NCBI GenBank assembly: GCA_022113835.1
Contig: JAILWY010000012.1
Coordinates: forward strand, 11,594,001-11,658,000
Reading direction: 5' to 3'
DNA length: 64,000 nucleotides
DNA from: Atopsyche davidsoni
Lineage: Eukaryota; Arthropoda; Insecta; Trichoptera; Hydrobiosidae
Both the position numbers and the translations under genes were made by a program. The notes beneath the pieces are model-generated. The model worked only from the letters and a program-made list of their open reading frames with translations. It had not been told where the DNA came from and made no database searches. Of the stretch, positions 35,075 through 48,832 are shown piece by piece; within the stretch, counting starts at the first letter, position 1, and the number at the start of each line of letters is the position of its first letter.

Positions 35075-38000
35075 GATGATATTTTTCTAAGAGTTTCTTT
35101 AGTCAATTTTCAATATTTGAAAAAATGTACTTAATCATTATCAATCAATAAAACCTGTATAGGCAAAATTTTACTTCCTGTGAAACGGTCTTCACAAAAA
35201 ATCAATAATATCATTATATTTAATTCAGTATTTCATAATAAGATTAAATTTTATACAACAATTAAGGTAAGAAAAAAAATCTAAAGTTAGTACCTAATAT
35301 AATTTAAAAATATATTGAAAAAAAACAAGTAACACGACCCCTGACCGTTCCCGTAATAATTTTTCTATACATACGTGCACAATATCTATTTAATATTATG
35401 CAAACAAGTCGAGTTATAATACACGCTACATTATAAATAGCATGCAATGCGCTCAAAATAAAGACACGCAATTATTGCAATCTATCTGTATATTACTAAA
35501 ACGGCCAATAAAAACATTTTAGAAACTAAGCATAGTGGTTAAGTCATGTTCTTATCGATATTCATTTGTGGACTTTTCCCTAATTGAAATATCATAGAAG
35601 ATTAATGATGTCGTGGGCACTTCGATTTATTTTTAGTATATCTTTAAAGTAATTTGCATATTATGATATATTTGATATAGAGTTATCATTTATCTGTATA
35701 GACTAATTATTTTTCATTACACATAAAAATAATTTTAAAAAAAACCTCCAAATATTCAAACTCGAAATCGAAGCATTTCACTGTACTGTATTTATTATTT
35801 TAAAATAACCCTAGCATCGGAGGTCAAACACCGAGAGAAGTAGATAAAAAGAACGCCTCGCTGAAATATTCCAATAAAGCCTCAAAATACAAATTTTCGT
35901 GAAAAGCTACGCAGTCATTTGACAAGCTTCAGGCAATAAGTTACGTCGACGCAGCAGGGCGATTGCCCTCGGCCGGGGGAAACAACTGGGTGTTTCAGCT
36001 CGTCGCTGGCAGTCGATCCGCTTCCTTATGGCCGGTTTTGATCCCGAAGAGCCCGGTCCCATGTTTTCCGATTTCCCTCAGTAATGCTGTGTTGTTTGTT
36101 CTTATCCATTGCGAGGTGCGCTAGTGTTGGAGCAGAATGCACACATCCCCGAGATCACTATAGTTAGAATTACGCAGGCCCGCAGCGGAAAGGGTCCAAA
36201 TATATTCAAATGAAAATTATTTGTTACGACATTTGCAATAATATATATTTTTGTCGGTATGTCGAAGTATTGCTGTAAAAACTTGGCTTTTAATCGTATT
36301 ACACCAACCTATTTGCTAAATGATGTCTAAGGAAATATTGTATTGATCTCGTCCACGCCCTAATAATCTAATCGCGAATATACAATATAAGCAAGTTGAG
36401 GAAAGCATCCAAAGATAATTGCAGCTATGTACGTCCTTGGAGTACGCCTCATTAATACTGAAAAATTACCGGAGTATTCTACAAAGCACTGCATTTTTTT
36501 AAAAATAATTTACATACTACTTCAAATTTACCATTAAATCAAATTTTAACTCAAATTTTACTTAAAATGCCAATCGCTGATAAAAATTACTTGATTCCAA
36601 GTTCTAGGGAATTTGTATGAATGTAAAAAACATAAAAAGATTTTTGAATAATTAGATTCTTTAATAATGATGTTCGTATAAACAAGATTTTAAATCCGTT
36701 ATTTTTTGATAATAAATAACGAGAGAAATGATTATGAAAGAAGCACGCTCTTCGTAGGGATTTTTTTCTTCTCTAATTTTTAAAAGCCCAGTTCATAAAA
36801 GTAAAGAAAGATTCCGTTCTGTGAATTAGGCCAATCGATAAATTCCCTACTTATCAGAAATAAGCAAGAATTGAATTTAAAATCATTTATCTGTTACGTA
36901 TATTTGAGTCCTGTCCTGTATGTTGTGAGAATTGGGAACTACTTCGTGCTGCTGGCGGAGCGCCATGGAAATGGTAGGAAAAAATAAAATAAAGTAGTTA
37001 TAAATGAGACGTTGAAAATTCAAGTCTGGTACTAGAGGGGACCGCCGCGGCACGCCGGGAGATGACTTCGCCGGACTGGGAGTGGACTGCAGGATGCATG
37101 ACCGGAAATACACTACAATAAAGCTTTCAAATTAAGCAAGAGCTTTCAGGAGTGCTTCGCCACTCTATTGTCCAGTAGTAAACATCATTCCGTATCGAAT
37201 ATTGGGTGGAGCTTTTTACGAATAGAGCTTTTTATACAATACAACACCATTTCTAAGTAAATAGCTTTTTTGTGTTAATTATTTTTTTAAGCTTCAGTAT
37301 TACGCTTTGACTGTGTCTTTTTAGAAGGAATTTGACTGTCGTTATCATTTTGATAGTATGTATAAAAACAAAACATGCATTACAAAAATTCTGTATTTTT
37401 ACGCTTTAAATATATTATAGTGTATGAGTATTTTATAAAATAATGAATTTATTATATTCATATTTTATTAAATAAAAGAGGAAAAAAACATGATAGAAAA
37501 CTGACGTTTTATATCAATTTATGTTACATAATAAAAATATATTTACTTCTATGACTCATTCTAATAAAAATGTAATAAAGCATACTAAATTACAATAATT
37601 CCTATGCGTTCGACCTATTTAATTTATATTGCGAGTGTTTTTCCTCGTGCTTCCAACGCTTGCACTCGGGACTCGGCCGCCTGCACCAGTGTTAGTGGTC
37701 TCAGCTCCAGCTTCTAAACAAAGAGTTTCGGAATTTCTCAAATATAATACACTCATAGATTATTTCCATCGCGGCGACAAAAAGCGCGTCTCTAACAAAC
37801 GCCGTCATCTCGGCTTATTCCTCGGATGGCGATCAAAGCCGATGTCAAACAGAATAACTCGGAGGTTTTTCTGGCCATAAATCAGGCCGCGGAGGACCGC
37901 ATAATTGAAGTAAGACTGCCAGGAACAAAGGTCGTCCTTGGGCGCGGAGCATTCTAGTTCCTGGCCGACTTCTACTTCTAGGAAGAGTGCAGTTGCATGG

Positions 38001-40372
38001 AATGTTTCGGGCGGCCTTTTTTGTCGCAAGCAGAAAATTTATGCAATGCCACATTAGCGGCTAGCATATCTCGTTATACCTCGGCTGAAACAATGCGCTT
38101 TTTGCATCCGAGGATCCATCTTGAACTACCGAGAAAATTTACTCTTTTATTTGCTTTGAGTATTAATATGTTGAGGGTATCGAGCTTATAAAGATACTGT
38201 TTTCGAATTCATTTGTATCACGCTTCTTAGGATTTAAATATTTTTATAGAATTTTCCCGAATCTATGATATCATTAAAATATGGGTAATTTTTTTAATAT
38301 AATAATGTAAACATCATCAATATTTTGAACTAGCTTTTTTATTTAAATAACTTTAAAAAATAAATACTTTATTCTGTTATTTAATACCTTTGTAGAATAG
38401 TATTCTTATAAAAAATATAACTGTTCAGTATGTGGGTGTAATCACTTGAACAATATGCTATTTATTCTATGAAAGTATTTTTGCCCTCACACACCCACAC
38501 ACACATACACATTGCTCTAAAACTAGGACGCTCCGCAAACAAATTGAAAAGCTTGTATTCACCTTTGGGGGTGAAATCCGACGCAAATATGCCCTCATCA
38601 AAGAGAATGAATATAAAAAAGCTTTACAGCTCTGGTATTCATGTTTTACAATAGATTAACACAGTACTAATGTTTAAAAAAATGGATAAAAATACGACAT
38701 GAAGTAGAATCTGTTATTCTTTTCTATTGGACTTTTCTTGGAGAAGGCGAAAACGTCCTTGTAGCTCCAAATATTATGATGGTACTAGTATTACATACAT
38801 TAATTATTTATATTTATCGCCAGTAAATCTGTTTCAAATGCTGAATTATATTGGTATATTAATTCGTTATCTATTCAGAAAGTAATAATTGTCATTGGCC
38901 GCGAATTATGCTCACCTCGAGGCGAACAGTGTAGTGCTAAGCGAATCGGACGCCGGGCATAAATCAGGCTTGCAAACGACAGATATAAGTTACTTATACT
39001 GCAATCAAAATCACAACACTAAAATGCTGTGTATAGAGCGATAAAAAAACTAAATATATTGTGTATTTTTTCCCATGAGTACAAGATAATCAAAAATATG
39101 TTATGTGACCGCAGCAAATAAAGAGATTGATTTATTCTAATTTCGAGATACTTAAAATGAAACTCAGAGTTCAAAAGCAAAGTGAAAACAAAATGGCGGA
39201 TATAACCCGCGCGCTCGGGCCGGGAAGGTCTTGGGCAATATGTTTAACGATCGTGTGACATCGGATTTATAAACAGTTATTGCGGGTATTTATAACTAGA
39301 ATGTAGTAAAACTGCTTTGAGATTTAATGTATCTTTGCGTTGGAGGGAGCGGCTGAATATACTCTCTTCTCGGCAGTGCGCGGCTTTCATTACCCGCCAG
39401 CTGCTCGGTGGAGACTCTTACTAAATTTAAATCCGGCGTTTAGAGATAATTTTATTTTTATGCTGAATATTTACATAAAATTTATGTGAGAGTGTAGAAT
39501 TTATTTCATGTCATTTGAGTTGTCCGCTGTTTTGATGAAAATGTCTGATCTTTGTTTAAGTGTAAATACAGGTGATCTAAATATACCAACAAACATTCAA
39601 ATAATAATGTAAACATATACCAATACTAAACACTCATCAGTAAAGTAAAACCTCAAAACAGTTGAAATTATAATAATATAATATTATTGAAATATTGAAT
39701 TTTTCAACAAAAAATATATCATACTAATGATATAAATTGTTTGATTCACCTGTATATAAAATTAGAAACTTTACACATACTCGTTTATAAAACATGATTG
39801 ATATTCAGAAGATCAAAAATATTACAACCATGAATATTTAATTAAATAAAACGACATTCGTGTATGAATAAATCGAGTGAAACGCACGACTCGAGAGTTG
39901 TCGGAACGGGATTGATGATAGATAAAGCAATTTAATTTTAAAAAGGCTTCCACTGCAGTTGCGATACAAGGGGAGACAAATAAAAGCATCGCGCATAATG
40001 AGAAATTCGACTAAACAGCGCGAGTAACCACAACAATGACATAAAGGTACGAGACCCGGAACACGAAAAACCTCCCTAGAACGACGCAGTTCAACTTTTC
40101 AGCACAAAGAGCTTTTACGGCGGTCATTAAAAATAATAGAAGTGTACCTGCTGCCTGGTGGGCGAATACGTTAAAATGAATTCGTGTACAGAACAGATAG
40201 AAAGAAAAGCGGTTCATAATAAATAACGTAAGGCACGCACCACGTAAGACCGTAAGGGTATAGGGAAAGTAATGGAGCCAGCGGGCGATGTCTCTGCAGG
40301 GGCGGCCCTTCCGCAGCGGTGCCCAACAGCGGCTCATGAACCTCACGGAAGCCCTTCCCTACAACAGCTGCA
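35075..40372. other. Intergenic region with balanced-composition islands
   Basis: Balanced segments at 35830-36190, 36880-37130, 37610-38160, 38880-38970 and 39180-39430 stand out from AT-rich surroundings and could be regulatory. The segment at 37860-38060 has CATAAATC-type homeodomain-like words beside GC-rich words. A CA-rich simple repeat lies at about 38489-38512. No gene is supported apart from a weak exon candidate at 37033-37086. Confidence 0.45.
37033..37086 (-). CDS. Weak candidate internal exon (Pro/Ser-rich)
   Basis: Between CATCCTGCAG| and |GTACCAG the minus strand reads STPSPAKSSPGVPRRSPL, 18 codons. The sequence looks protein-like (repeated Ser-Pro, basic patches) and the frame stays open beyond it. 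The donor is poor and the partner exons are unknown. It could belong to a longer Ca-beta isoform or an unrelated minus-strand gene, or be chance. Confidence 0.13.
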
Positions 40373-40456
40373 AGCACAGGGCACAGGGCACAGGGCACAG
40401 GGCACAGGGCACAGGGCACAGGGCACAGGGCACAGGGCAAATGGCACAGGGCACCC
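40373..40456. repeat. CACAGGG minisatellite
   Basis: About nine to ten copies of a 7-bp unit (40373-40439) and one further copy after an AAATGG interruption. Frames across it (Cys-Pro-Val-Pro or Gly-Thr-Gly-His repeats) are not genes. Confidence 0.95.
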
Positions 40457-43400
40457 CCCAGCCGAGGTACCATGAAGCAGCGCAATGCTGCAGACTTCGA
40501 TTGTTATGTTTTACTGGCAAAATACCTACATCGCATCTTATATCTAAGACAGAACTAGATCCTCGACAACCGGCAGGGTAAGATATACAATATTTACGAG
40601 TATTATTACCATTCTGGAATTCTTTCATTACTTAAAAAAAAATATATGTAACCATTCCCTATATTATTTAAAAGAAGCAACATAATCACAAATATGCCTT
40701 CTTATTAAATTTAATTATTTTACCAGGTTAAAAATTTCATTTGATACATAATATGTAGCTGAAGGTTGTAATTTAATTATAATAATATAAATAATAGTCA
40801 TTATTAAGGACTCAATTCTTAAATTAAATTTAAAGACTAAACATTTAACAGTTATAAAAAGTTGAGAAGCCATTTCTCATGGGAATTGCTGCGTAGTGTG
40901 GCGCTCGGTGCGCTCGGGGTAGAAACAAGAAATACAAGTCAATACCTGGGGGTAGTTTCATATCGGCCAGCAACCCTTCATTTGGTTTTCATAATAATAC
41001 GTTTGAAAATATACGTTATTTTCAGTTCAAAATAGTCGTATTATTTTAATTAATTTTATTTTTACTGTTTGTTTTCTAAGGTTGCAATAATCAATATTTA
41101 TTTTATTTAGCATGTTTGTGACACGTTTATTTTATATTTCTATTAAAAAAAACTAGGACCCATTTTTGTTTTCATTGTTTTATACCACACAGTTTCTAAT
41201 ATTTTAGAATTTTATTTGACCCTAGAAAAAATAATACGTTTAAAATTTTAAAATTGTTAATATCAATTACAAAACAAGCTTAATGTTTGTATAAAAGTGA
41301 AGCGCACCTATAGAAAGGAAGATTATATTTAGAAATCCTAAAGGTACTTCTCCTTCGAAGATTTTTCATTGAATCTATCGATCACCAATAAAAAGATTCC
41401 CAAAAGTGTCTACGTTTCAAAACGCCTCTCAGAGCAGTATAAGGAGGAAGGTTGTACTCTTGACATTGTCTTGGGCAGAAAGGAAAGAGGCTGCTACAAG
41501 GGGTTCTTCTGAACAACCCTTACTGCAAAGTGGATCAAGTCTGGATGACGTCATTGCATGGATAATTAGATTATGCCCGCAAATTTCCTACTATGAATAC
41601 TTGATATTTATAAAAATATAACGATATATTTAATTATTGAAATGACCTATTGTTAATTAATAAGTTTAATATAGGATTCAATTACATTGCATACATTCGT
41701 AGTTTCGACACTCATTGTTCTAAAAAAACAAATGCCAATTATGTAACAAAATATCACCATATTTATCGTAGAAATTGTTAACAAGGTGTTCGGGAATGTT
41801 ACATAAAAAATAATTTCTAAAATAATAACAATATAGAATATAAATCGTAAATTTACGTAATATTTCCGATTATGAATTACAAACATATGTATGGACAAAA
41901 ATATTTGCGAAATATCAGATGTTTATTCAAAAATTTTAATCCCCAAGATCGGTTAAATTTTATACATTATAAGGTTAAAAAAATCGAATAATGGTTTGGT
42001 ATTAATAAATAAAATAAAATATTTTTTCATCGATATTTATAATAAATAGTACTTTATTGAAACGCGCCTTCGATCAACGAGGATAATGCGAAAATGAGAA
42101 AATAACAAGGTATCAATATGCGAATATTCTACATAACTTAGAATCTGATTAAAAAATGTTTTTAAGACTACAGAATCTACACAGCACATGCAACCGAAAT
42201 ATCTGTTACAAGTCGATGAACTCAATGACATGTTATTTTTTATTTTCAAATAAAATTGCAAATGGAGAATGCCATTTAGTATCTAAACTACGCACGACAT
42301 TTAAATAAATATCAATACAACCTCATTGATGATAAGTTTACAGCGAATTTCCAAATCATTTTTATTTTATACACATATTCGATAACCGGTATATCTGGGA
42401 ATTATGCGCGTTTAGTTTTTTTTACATAAAATCTACAAGGGTAATTAAAAAACTCGAAGTAGTGTTGCCTACTTAAGTGCTGTATTTAATAAACATTCAA
42501 ATGCTATTTGTGTCGTTTGAATAGTTTTGAACACCACAAGTAATACACGGATGCTGTAAATAACGAATTATGTCGAAGGCTTTATGCCTAAATTGAAAGA
42601 ATCAGCCTAGTTTTCTCGGCTGGTGGATGATTTCTTTCTTTGCATGTGAGTAAAGGAATTGTTTGCTATAATTAATATATTTATCTTAGTATATTTCCAA
42701 CAATTAACTCTTGATCTGGCACAGAGAACAATTATATTATTGGGCGCTGTGCCCCGTCAAAGTTTAGTTGATAGGTTTTTTGTTGGAGCAAAAACGTCAG
42801 AAACTTACAAGACACCGACGTGCCATAACAATCAAGATTATAACTTGATTAACAGCACCTGCCGTAACCTGTGATTTCATCTTAAATATAAACAATTATA
42901 AAATAATTTCTTGGGTAAATGATTTACCAGAATTAAAGTCATTAAATTGTTAGTTTTTCATAAATGGATATAATACGTTCAATGTTGTGCCGCTGCTATT
43001 GATTAATACGAATACCAAAAGTTAATTTAAAATTCCTCCAGCAGCGGCCAGCAGACTCCGGCCGAGGACGGGCATTTATTCTTTGAAGTCACAAAGACGC
43101 TGTGCACTCCGAATATTTTTTACAGTTAATTAATGACCTCACGGCAACACCGTTTACCTGAGTTTAACATAATTTATCGATTGCAGTGGGCTGACGCAGC
43201 CAAATTAGTTGGATGCTCACCACTGCATTTGAAGATGATATATTTTTATTTACTTAAGCTTTGCCTAGTGGTTTCTTATGGAAATAATCTATTTAAAGAA
43301 ATCATAGTTATCTTTAGAAATTCTTTTAAGTGATTGCAAATAACTCATAAAACAAGAACTTTTACTTATCAAATGTATTAAGATAAAAAAAATTATTCAC

Positions 43401-46400
43401 TGTCTGCTATCATCATATTTTACTAAAATATATTTTATTTCACATATCGAGTCTAATTAATTCGATTTTTATGCATTTAGCACATTGTTTGAATTATAAT
43501 GTCTAATTCATTAAAAATAAAAACAAATACATTCGTGAATTAAGAGATACTTTATTGAATTTACAAAAAAATTCAAACGATATATTATATTCATATTCAT
43601 TCCATTTTATGTGCGTTTTGTATATGTTTTAAAATAAACAAATAAAATAGCATACTCATAATAAAATATTGCTATCATTGTTTTTTTTTTTATTTGAAAG
43701 AATACAAAAATATTTTTGATATTTCTTCATGATATTAAAAGCGAACCTCCCAACAGAAGGTACTTGATAACTTCGTAACCTTTCAGTTCTGATTTTCCCG
43801 ATTGAAACATACAAAATCAATACGGAGTTTTTTCGAGGAATAATGAATACACTCTCAAAAATTCACTTTTAATATTCTTTACAGCTGGAGTGTACTTGAA
43901 TTTATTTAAGGAAGTCTCTCGAGTCATCCTTAATCAAAGTTACTCTTCAAAGACGGTCTCGTGACGGCCGGTGGGGCGCGCGGAGGGGAGGTTATTCTGG
44001 TATCAATAGGCGAGTGAATCTCCGAGCCGCGGTACCTCCGGTACTTGTCGCCGGAGACAAATTTAAATATAACATGCCGGTGTCGTTCCGGCACTATGAA
44101 TGATCGATTCTGGACCGCAATGCATCGAGAATATTGAAACTTAATTGCACCGCGCTCGTTGAAAATGCACACATTAATCAGTATCTATGTTTAAAAACGA
44201 GTTTCAGTCATAATGGGAGCAAACACATTGATTTAGATGTAACGAAATCATTTTTGAATTTAAAACTTTTAATAAATTTTAATATTGGTATATTTGATAT
44301 ATTGTAAATTTTAATCTTGGTATTTATTTGAATAATTTAAATAAAAATAATGCAGCATAATAAGTGCCAATAATATCTATTAACTACGACAGTATATATT
44401 TTATAGTAAAAATACCATAATTTTATAGTAAAATATTTTAGTCAATAAATGAAATAAATATAAATGATTTTCCTGTGATATAAATTAAATTGTTTTTTGT
44501 ATGTTGATGCTTGGATAAAGTATCACTTCTGCTCTAATACATATTATATAAATGATCAAGAAAACGCTCCTTTATCTACTACACAGAAGATCAGATTATT
44601 ATGATTTGGATGCTTTGTATTTTTATATTAATAAGTTAAAAACCAAAAGAAACAGGGATTCAAAGACATGAATATATTACAAATAGATAACTATTTATTT
44701 GATAAACTATTAGCCTTAATGACAAGTTTTTTCATGTACCTGAAACAAATATTTTTATAATGGAAAGCAAATATCTAAAAATAACTCAAATTTATATTAC
44801 TTTTGTAAGGTACACGTAAGCACTTTTCAATTATCTATAATGATACATAATTCACGATGAATATATAATAACGTTGAAATGTTCAATGTTTATTTAATCT
44901 AAGCCAGATTACTTATATAAAATTGAACAAATATAAATAGAATGATGCTTTTATGTTAAAACATAATTTAAATAGTGAGATAAAATCAAGAAAAGGAAAA
45001 ATGCTTGGAATATTATTACACTAGGTCAATTCAGAGATTAACGCACTTGACAGCTTATTAACTATTGTTTCCGCGATCATTCTTTCGAAAAACGGGCATA
45101 AATTAATACGAGACTATATCATCCGCACCTTAAAACTGAATATTCAAAAAATATATTTGAAATACGTAGGCTTACCATCATAATTTACATTAACTGATAA
45201 TTGCCTTTGCCACATAGATATCTGCGATAATTATAATGAAACATTACCAAGTTAAAACAGAGATTTAGAGCCTCTTATTTATTATCTATCATTTCTCAGC
45301 GAGAAGTATAAAAGATATACCAGCGCGTCGGTTACTTGATTTTTAATGAACCTGTATTCGTATCACATATGAGAAAAAATACCAATTTATCTATAAGTGT
45401 GTAAGGTAAACCATGCAGGCCGTAGATGTCTCAAATTTATGTTTTGAATTTTTAAAAACCTGTTCAGTAAGCGTATTCTGTATGGAGCTTGCAAAAGGAA
45501 ATCGGGAACTTCACAATTATTGTGCCTCGCTGTGTCTAATCGCGCACGGCTGGAAGTAACGGTTAACTCGAGAATCCAAATAAAATGCTAAATTTATAAC
45601 TGGTCATACGAAATCCAATTTGTATGATTGTGCAGAGCTCAATACTGAATATTAATTGGCTGAATAATTAAGCGATTGGTTGTAATCATTTTCGGTGGTC
45701 CGCAAAGGTGTCCTGATTATTTCAAGAGTGGGAGTAAAAATATTGCGCCTCCGGTTGCTTCGGGGTACGCGGACAGCTAACAGGTTGGTGTTTTCATACG
45801 TGCGTGTAAAATAAAAATTAATGTCTAACTTCATGTTAATCTCATACCGATATTGCGATCGGTAAAAGAAGTCTAGCAGTAAAAAGCCGCCTCGACGTCC
45901 TGTGGCTGGCACGCCTGGTTGCCGACTCTGAGTTCCCCAGCACGAATTCAGGTAGAACAATAAAAAAAATCAGCTCTGTTTAAACTATACCTTGTTTTTA
46001 TATTTTAAAAAATAGATTCTTTTTGATGTAGATTTTCCGTAATTCTTTTGTAAACAACAGGGCCTATCATGAAATTTAGTACGATAATATAAGTTCCAAA
46101 TGCGATTGTCTCTGTTTGCTTTCAACTGCTTACTAAGCTCGCTATTCTAATGCAGATTTTTACCATAATATTAAGTGTTGTTTTTTTTTATTTGACAAAA
46201 TACGACCTTTTTGCATCCCGCTATAAAAGTAATGTAAAGAGCGGCTAGAAAAGCTCTTTTATATTTACAATGACTGGGAAAAACTTTACAGCAAAGATAA
46301 AGTAAAACGTTAACAATCGTTTAAAAAAATTCAACTAATGTGCATCCTGTAAGAGTGGAAACCACTGCATTGAGTTTAATAGCGCATTTGCTTGAATGCA

Positions 46401-48800
46401 AAAAATAACGTTAGACGTAGATAACATCAACTACATGATTTTTATTCTTAAAAACATTAAATACGTTTGGGATTTAAACATTTGAAATAGTAACTATTAC
46501 TCATTATATATCAATACAGGTTAAAAACTGTAAAAAAAAAAATTTAAATGTGTATATATACAAGTTAATATTAAACGTATAGTTTCAGATTGAATCAGTA
46601 ATTATTTTGATTGTTTATTAGCGTTTTGTCTACAACTGAGGCAACGTCTCCGCCGAGCAGCACAGTGCTCTGTTATTGTTATTACTAAATGCAAATTTTA
46701 AATACACCGATCAATTATTTCAACAATACGCAGAGAGTGAGCATTCCATTGTAGCGAGTCTTATCAAATAATCTGAATCAAATCGAAGCTCGGCATAAAA
46801 AGAGTAAGTACTCGCGAAGTATGAAAAAACAACTTATCTGTACCACGCCAGCCTGTCTGATTTATTAAAATTGCACGTCTTTGAATAATTTAATATCTGG
46901 ATTCGTTTTTTGTCCGTGCAGTTGGTATAAGAATAAATACATACAGATCAATACACACTGATGTGTGGTATGAAACAAAAAACCGTTGATTGGTGAAAAA
47001 AAAAACAGTACGAAATACACCTATAAAACAGACCATTTATTTTATTAATAAAATATGTTTTGACTATTTTGATAAAAAGTTGAAAAATTAATACTTTTTT
47101 TGTACGTGTCAACAATAATTGTTATTTTTTATAAATACTTAACATTTGGTAAACGTTCGGTGTTTGCTTCTGATATTTCTCATAAAAGTATGCTCAATAA
47201 ATCAAGTCAAATATTTTTATATAATGCAATAAAATAGTTCATGAATTTTTTTTTGTAGGAATGAGACTGTTATTAAGAGGAAAATATTTTTTTATATATT
47301 TACAATCTTACATATACACCAACGTAATATAGATTTTATTATAAAATTAAATTAAGCAATTCATATACTCGTATGGGCGCATCTCATTTTAATACTCAAT
47401 CGTTTAAAGGCTTCTCGATGTTTGCATACTCTCGGGTTACGACTTGGGGGGATCGTTGGCTCGACTAGTTAGGAGTATGGAACCACAGTGTAGTCGTAAA
47501 TAAAGTGAAAAAAACAGCACTTAATCAATGCGATACTGCGATACGATTTTTTAGCTAGAGGTTGTAATAAGTAATAACCGCCTAAGTGTCTATACTCTAT
47601 AGATTGTCCGAAGGAGATTGTAGCCGAATTGTTGAATTGCTGGTACATTGTTATTGGAGGCACTAGTCAGTAAATACTTAACCGTGTAATGGCCACGTGT
47701 ATAATTTAAATTTCATCGCCGGTAGAGTGATGATTTACATTTTTGTTTTGGTGTTGCGTTATTGAGTACAGGCAGGATATTTATAAATGTGCATAACGCT
47801 GAAGGCAAAATACTTAGAGTTTCTGGACTACAAAAAAATCTACGATATAAAAAATTATATTGATCCATAGGAATTGTACTAGTATATTTGAGGATGAATA
47901 GTTATTTTAAAGTATCGCAAAACGACCCTCTAAAATCTACAAAATATAATATATTGTGTTAATGTCAATCCCCACATCAAATATTTAAACATATTTTTCA
48001 AACCGATATTATTACATACTTATTAAAAGAGTCTAAATGTTTTTCAGATAATATCGGCTAATCTCTTTAATCGCAGAGGAACACAATGTAAAAGTAATAA
48101 TAATAAACAATGAATAAAATGTACATTTAAAATCTGCATTTAGATGCAATGTAATCGATGAAAATTTGCAACCTAGTGACCGCAATATTCACGAGAGACA
48201 TCAAGGAAAACATTTTTTTATTTTAAGTTGAAGATCAAAAAGGTTTTCCATAAAAATTAAAACATGAAGTAATTAAAAATAACATACGTTAGCAAAAACC
48301 AGGTCGGTTTTCACGGTGCTTAATTATGCCAACTTTCAATATTAGATGAAATATATTATTCAATATAATTTAAAATATTTTGACATTAATAAATGCTCTA
48401 GTAAATAAATCAGACGATTTATTTTACAACCAAATATAATAAAATTAACAATTATTTACAAACAATCATAAAACTTAATTATACTCTGAATTCAGGTGCC
48501 GTCCGATCAGCTTTCAATATATATATTTTTAATATTACCCTCTCAGATGAACATCTTATTTATTTGTTACCATAAAAAGCGAATAAGAGAAAGGTTTATA
48601 ATACACACCCAAGAACCCACGACAGGTTAGAAGATTTAAAAATCAACGGCTCTAGAAGCTAGAAGAGTAAGTCAATATGTTTAGGTCGTGTTTATGGGGT
48701 TATTTTTACTAATAGAAGCTACAGTTGGGTTACATGTGTGATAAAATGACCTGATCACGAACATAAGCTGTCAGTACAGCGGTCACCAGTGCGGTGATTA
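40457..48800. other. Intergenic AT-rich region
   Basis: Long AT-rich stretches without features, interrupted by balanced segments at 43030-43200, 43740-44220, 45300-45620, 45660-45960, 46620-46860 and 47380-47760. Minus-strand frames at 43930-44172 and 45652-45960 cross these islands but show no domain and no convincing splice sites. I regard the islands as possible conserved non-coding DNA. Confidence 0.45.
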
Positions 48801-48817
48801 TTGGCGAGGTTTAAGTA

Positions 48818-48832
48818 TTAGGTTAGGTTAGG
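48818..48832. repeat. Interstitial (TTAGG)3
   Basis: Three exact units of the insect telomere motif followed by TTTTA, in AT-rich intergenic DNA. Confidence 0.75.

Noticed and set aside
40171..40628. Frames with Cys-Pro-Val-Pro or Gly-Thr-Gly-His repeats
   Set aside because: Translations of the CACAGGG array; no start context or splice signals of note.
43930..44172. 80-codon minus frame reading GDKYRRYRGSEIHSPID
   Set aside because: Lies in a balanced island and looks protein-like in part, but it has no family match and the only donor-like site (GTACCG) is poor.
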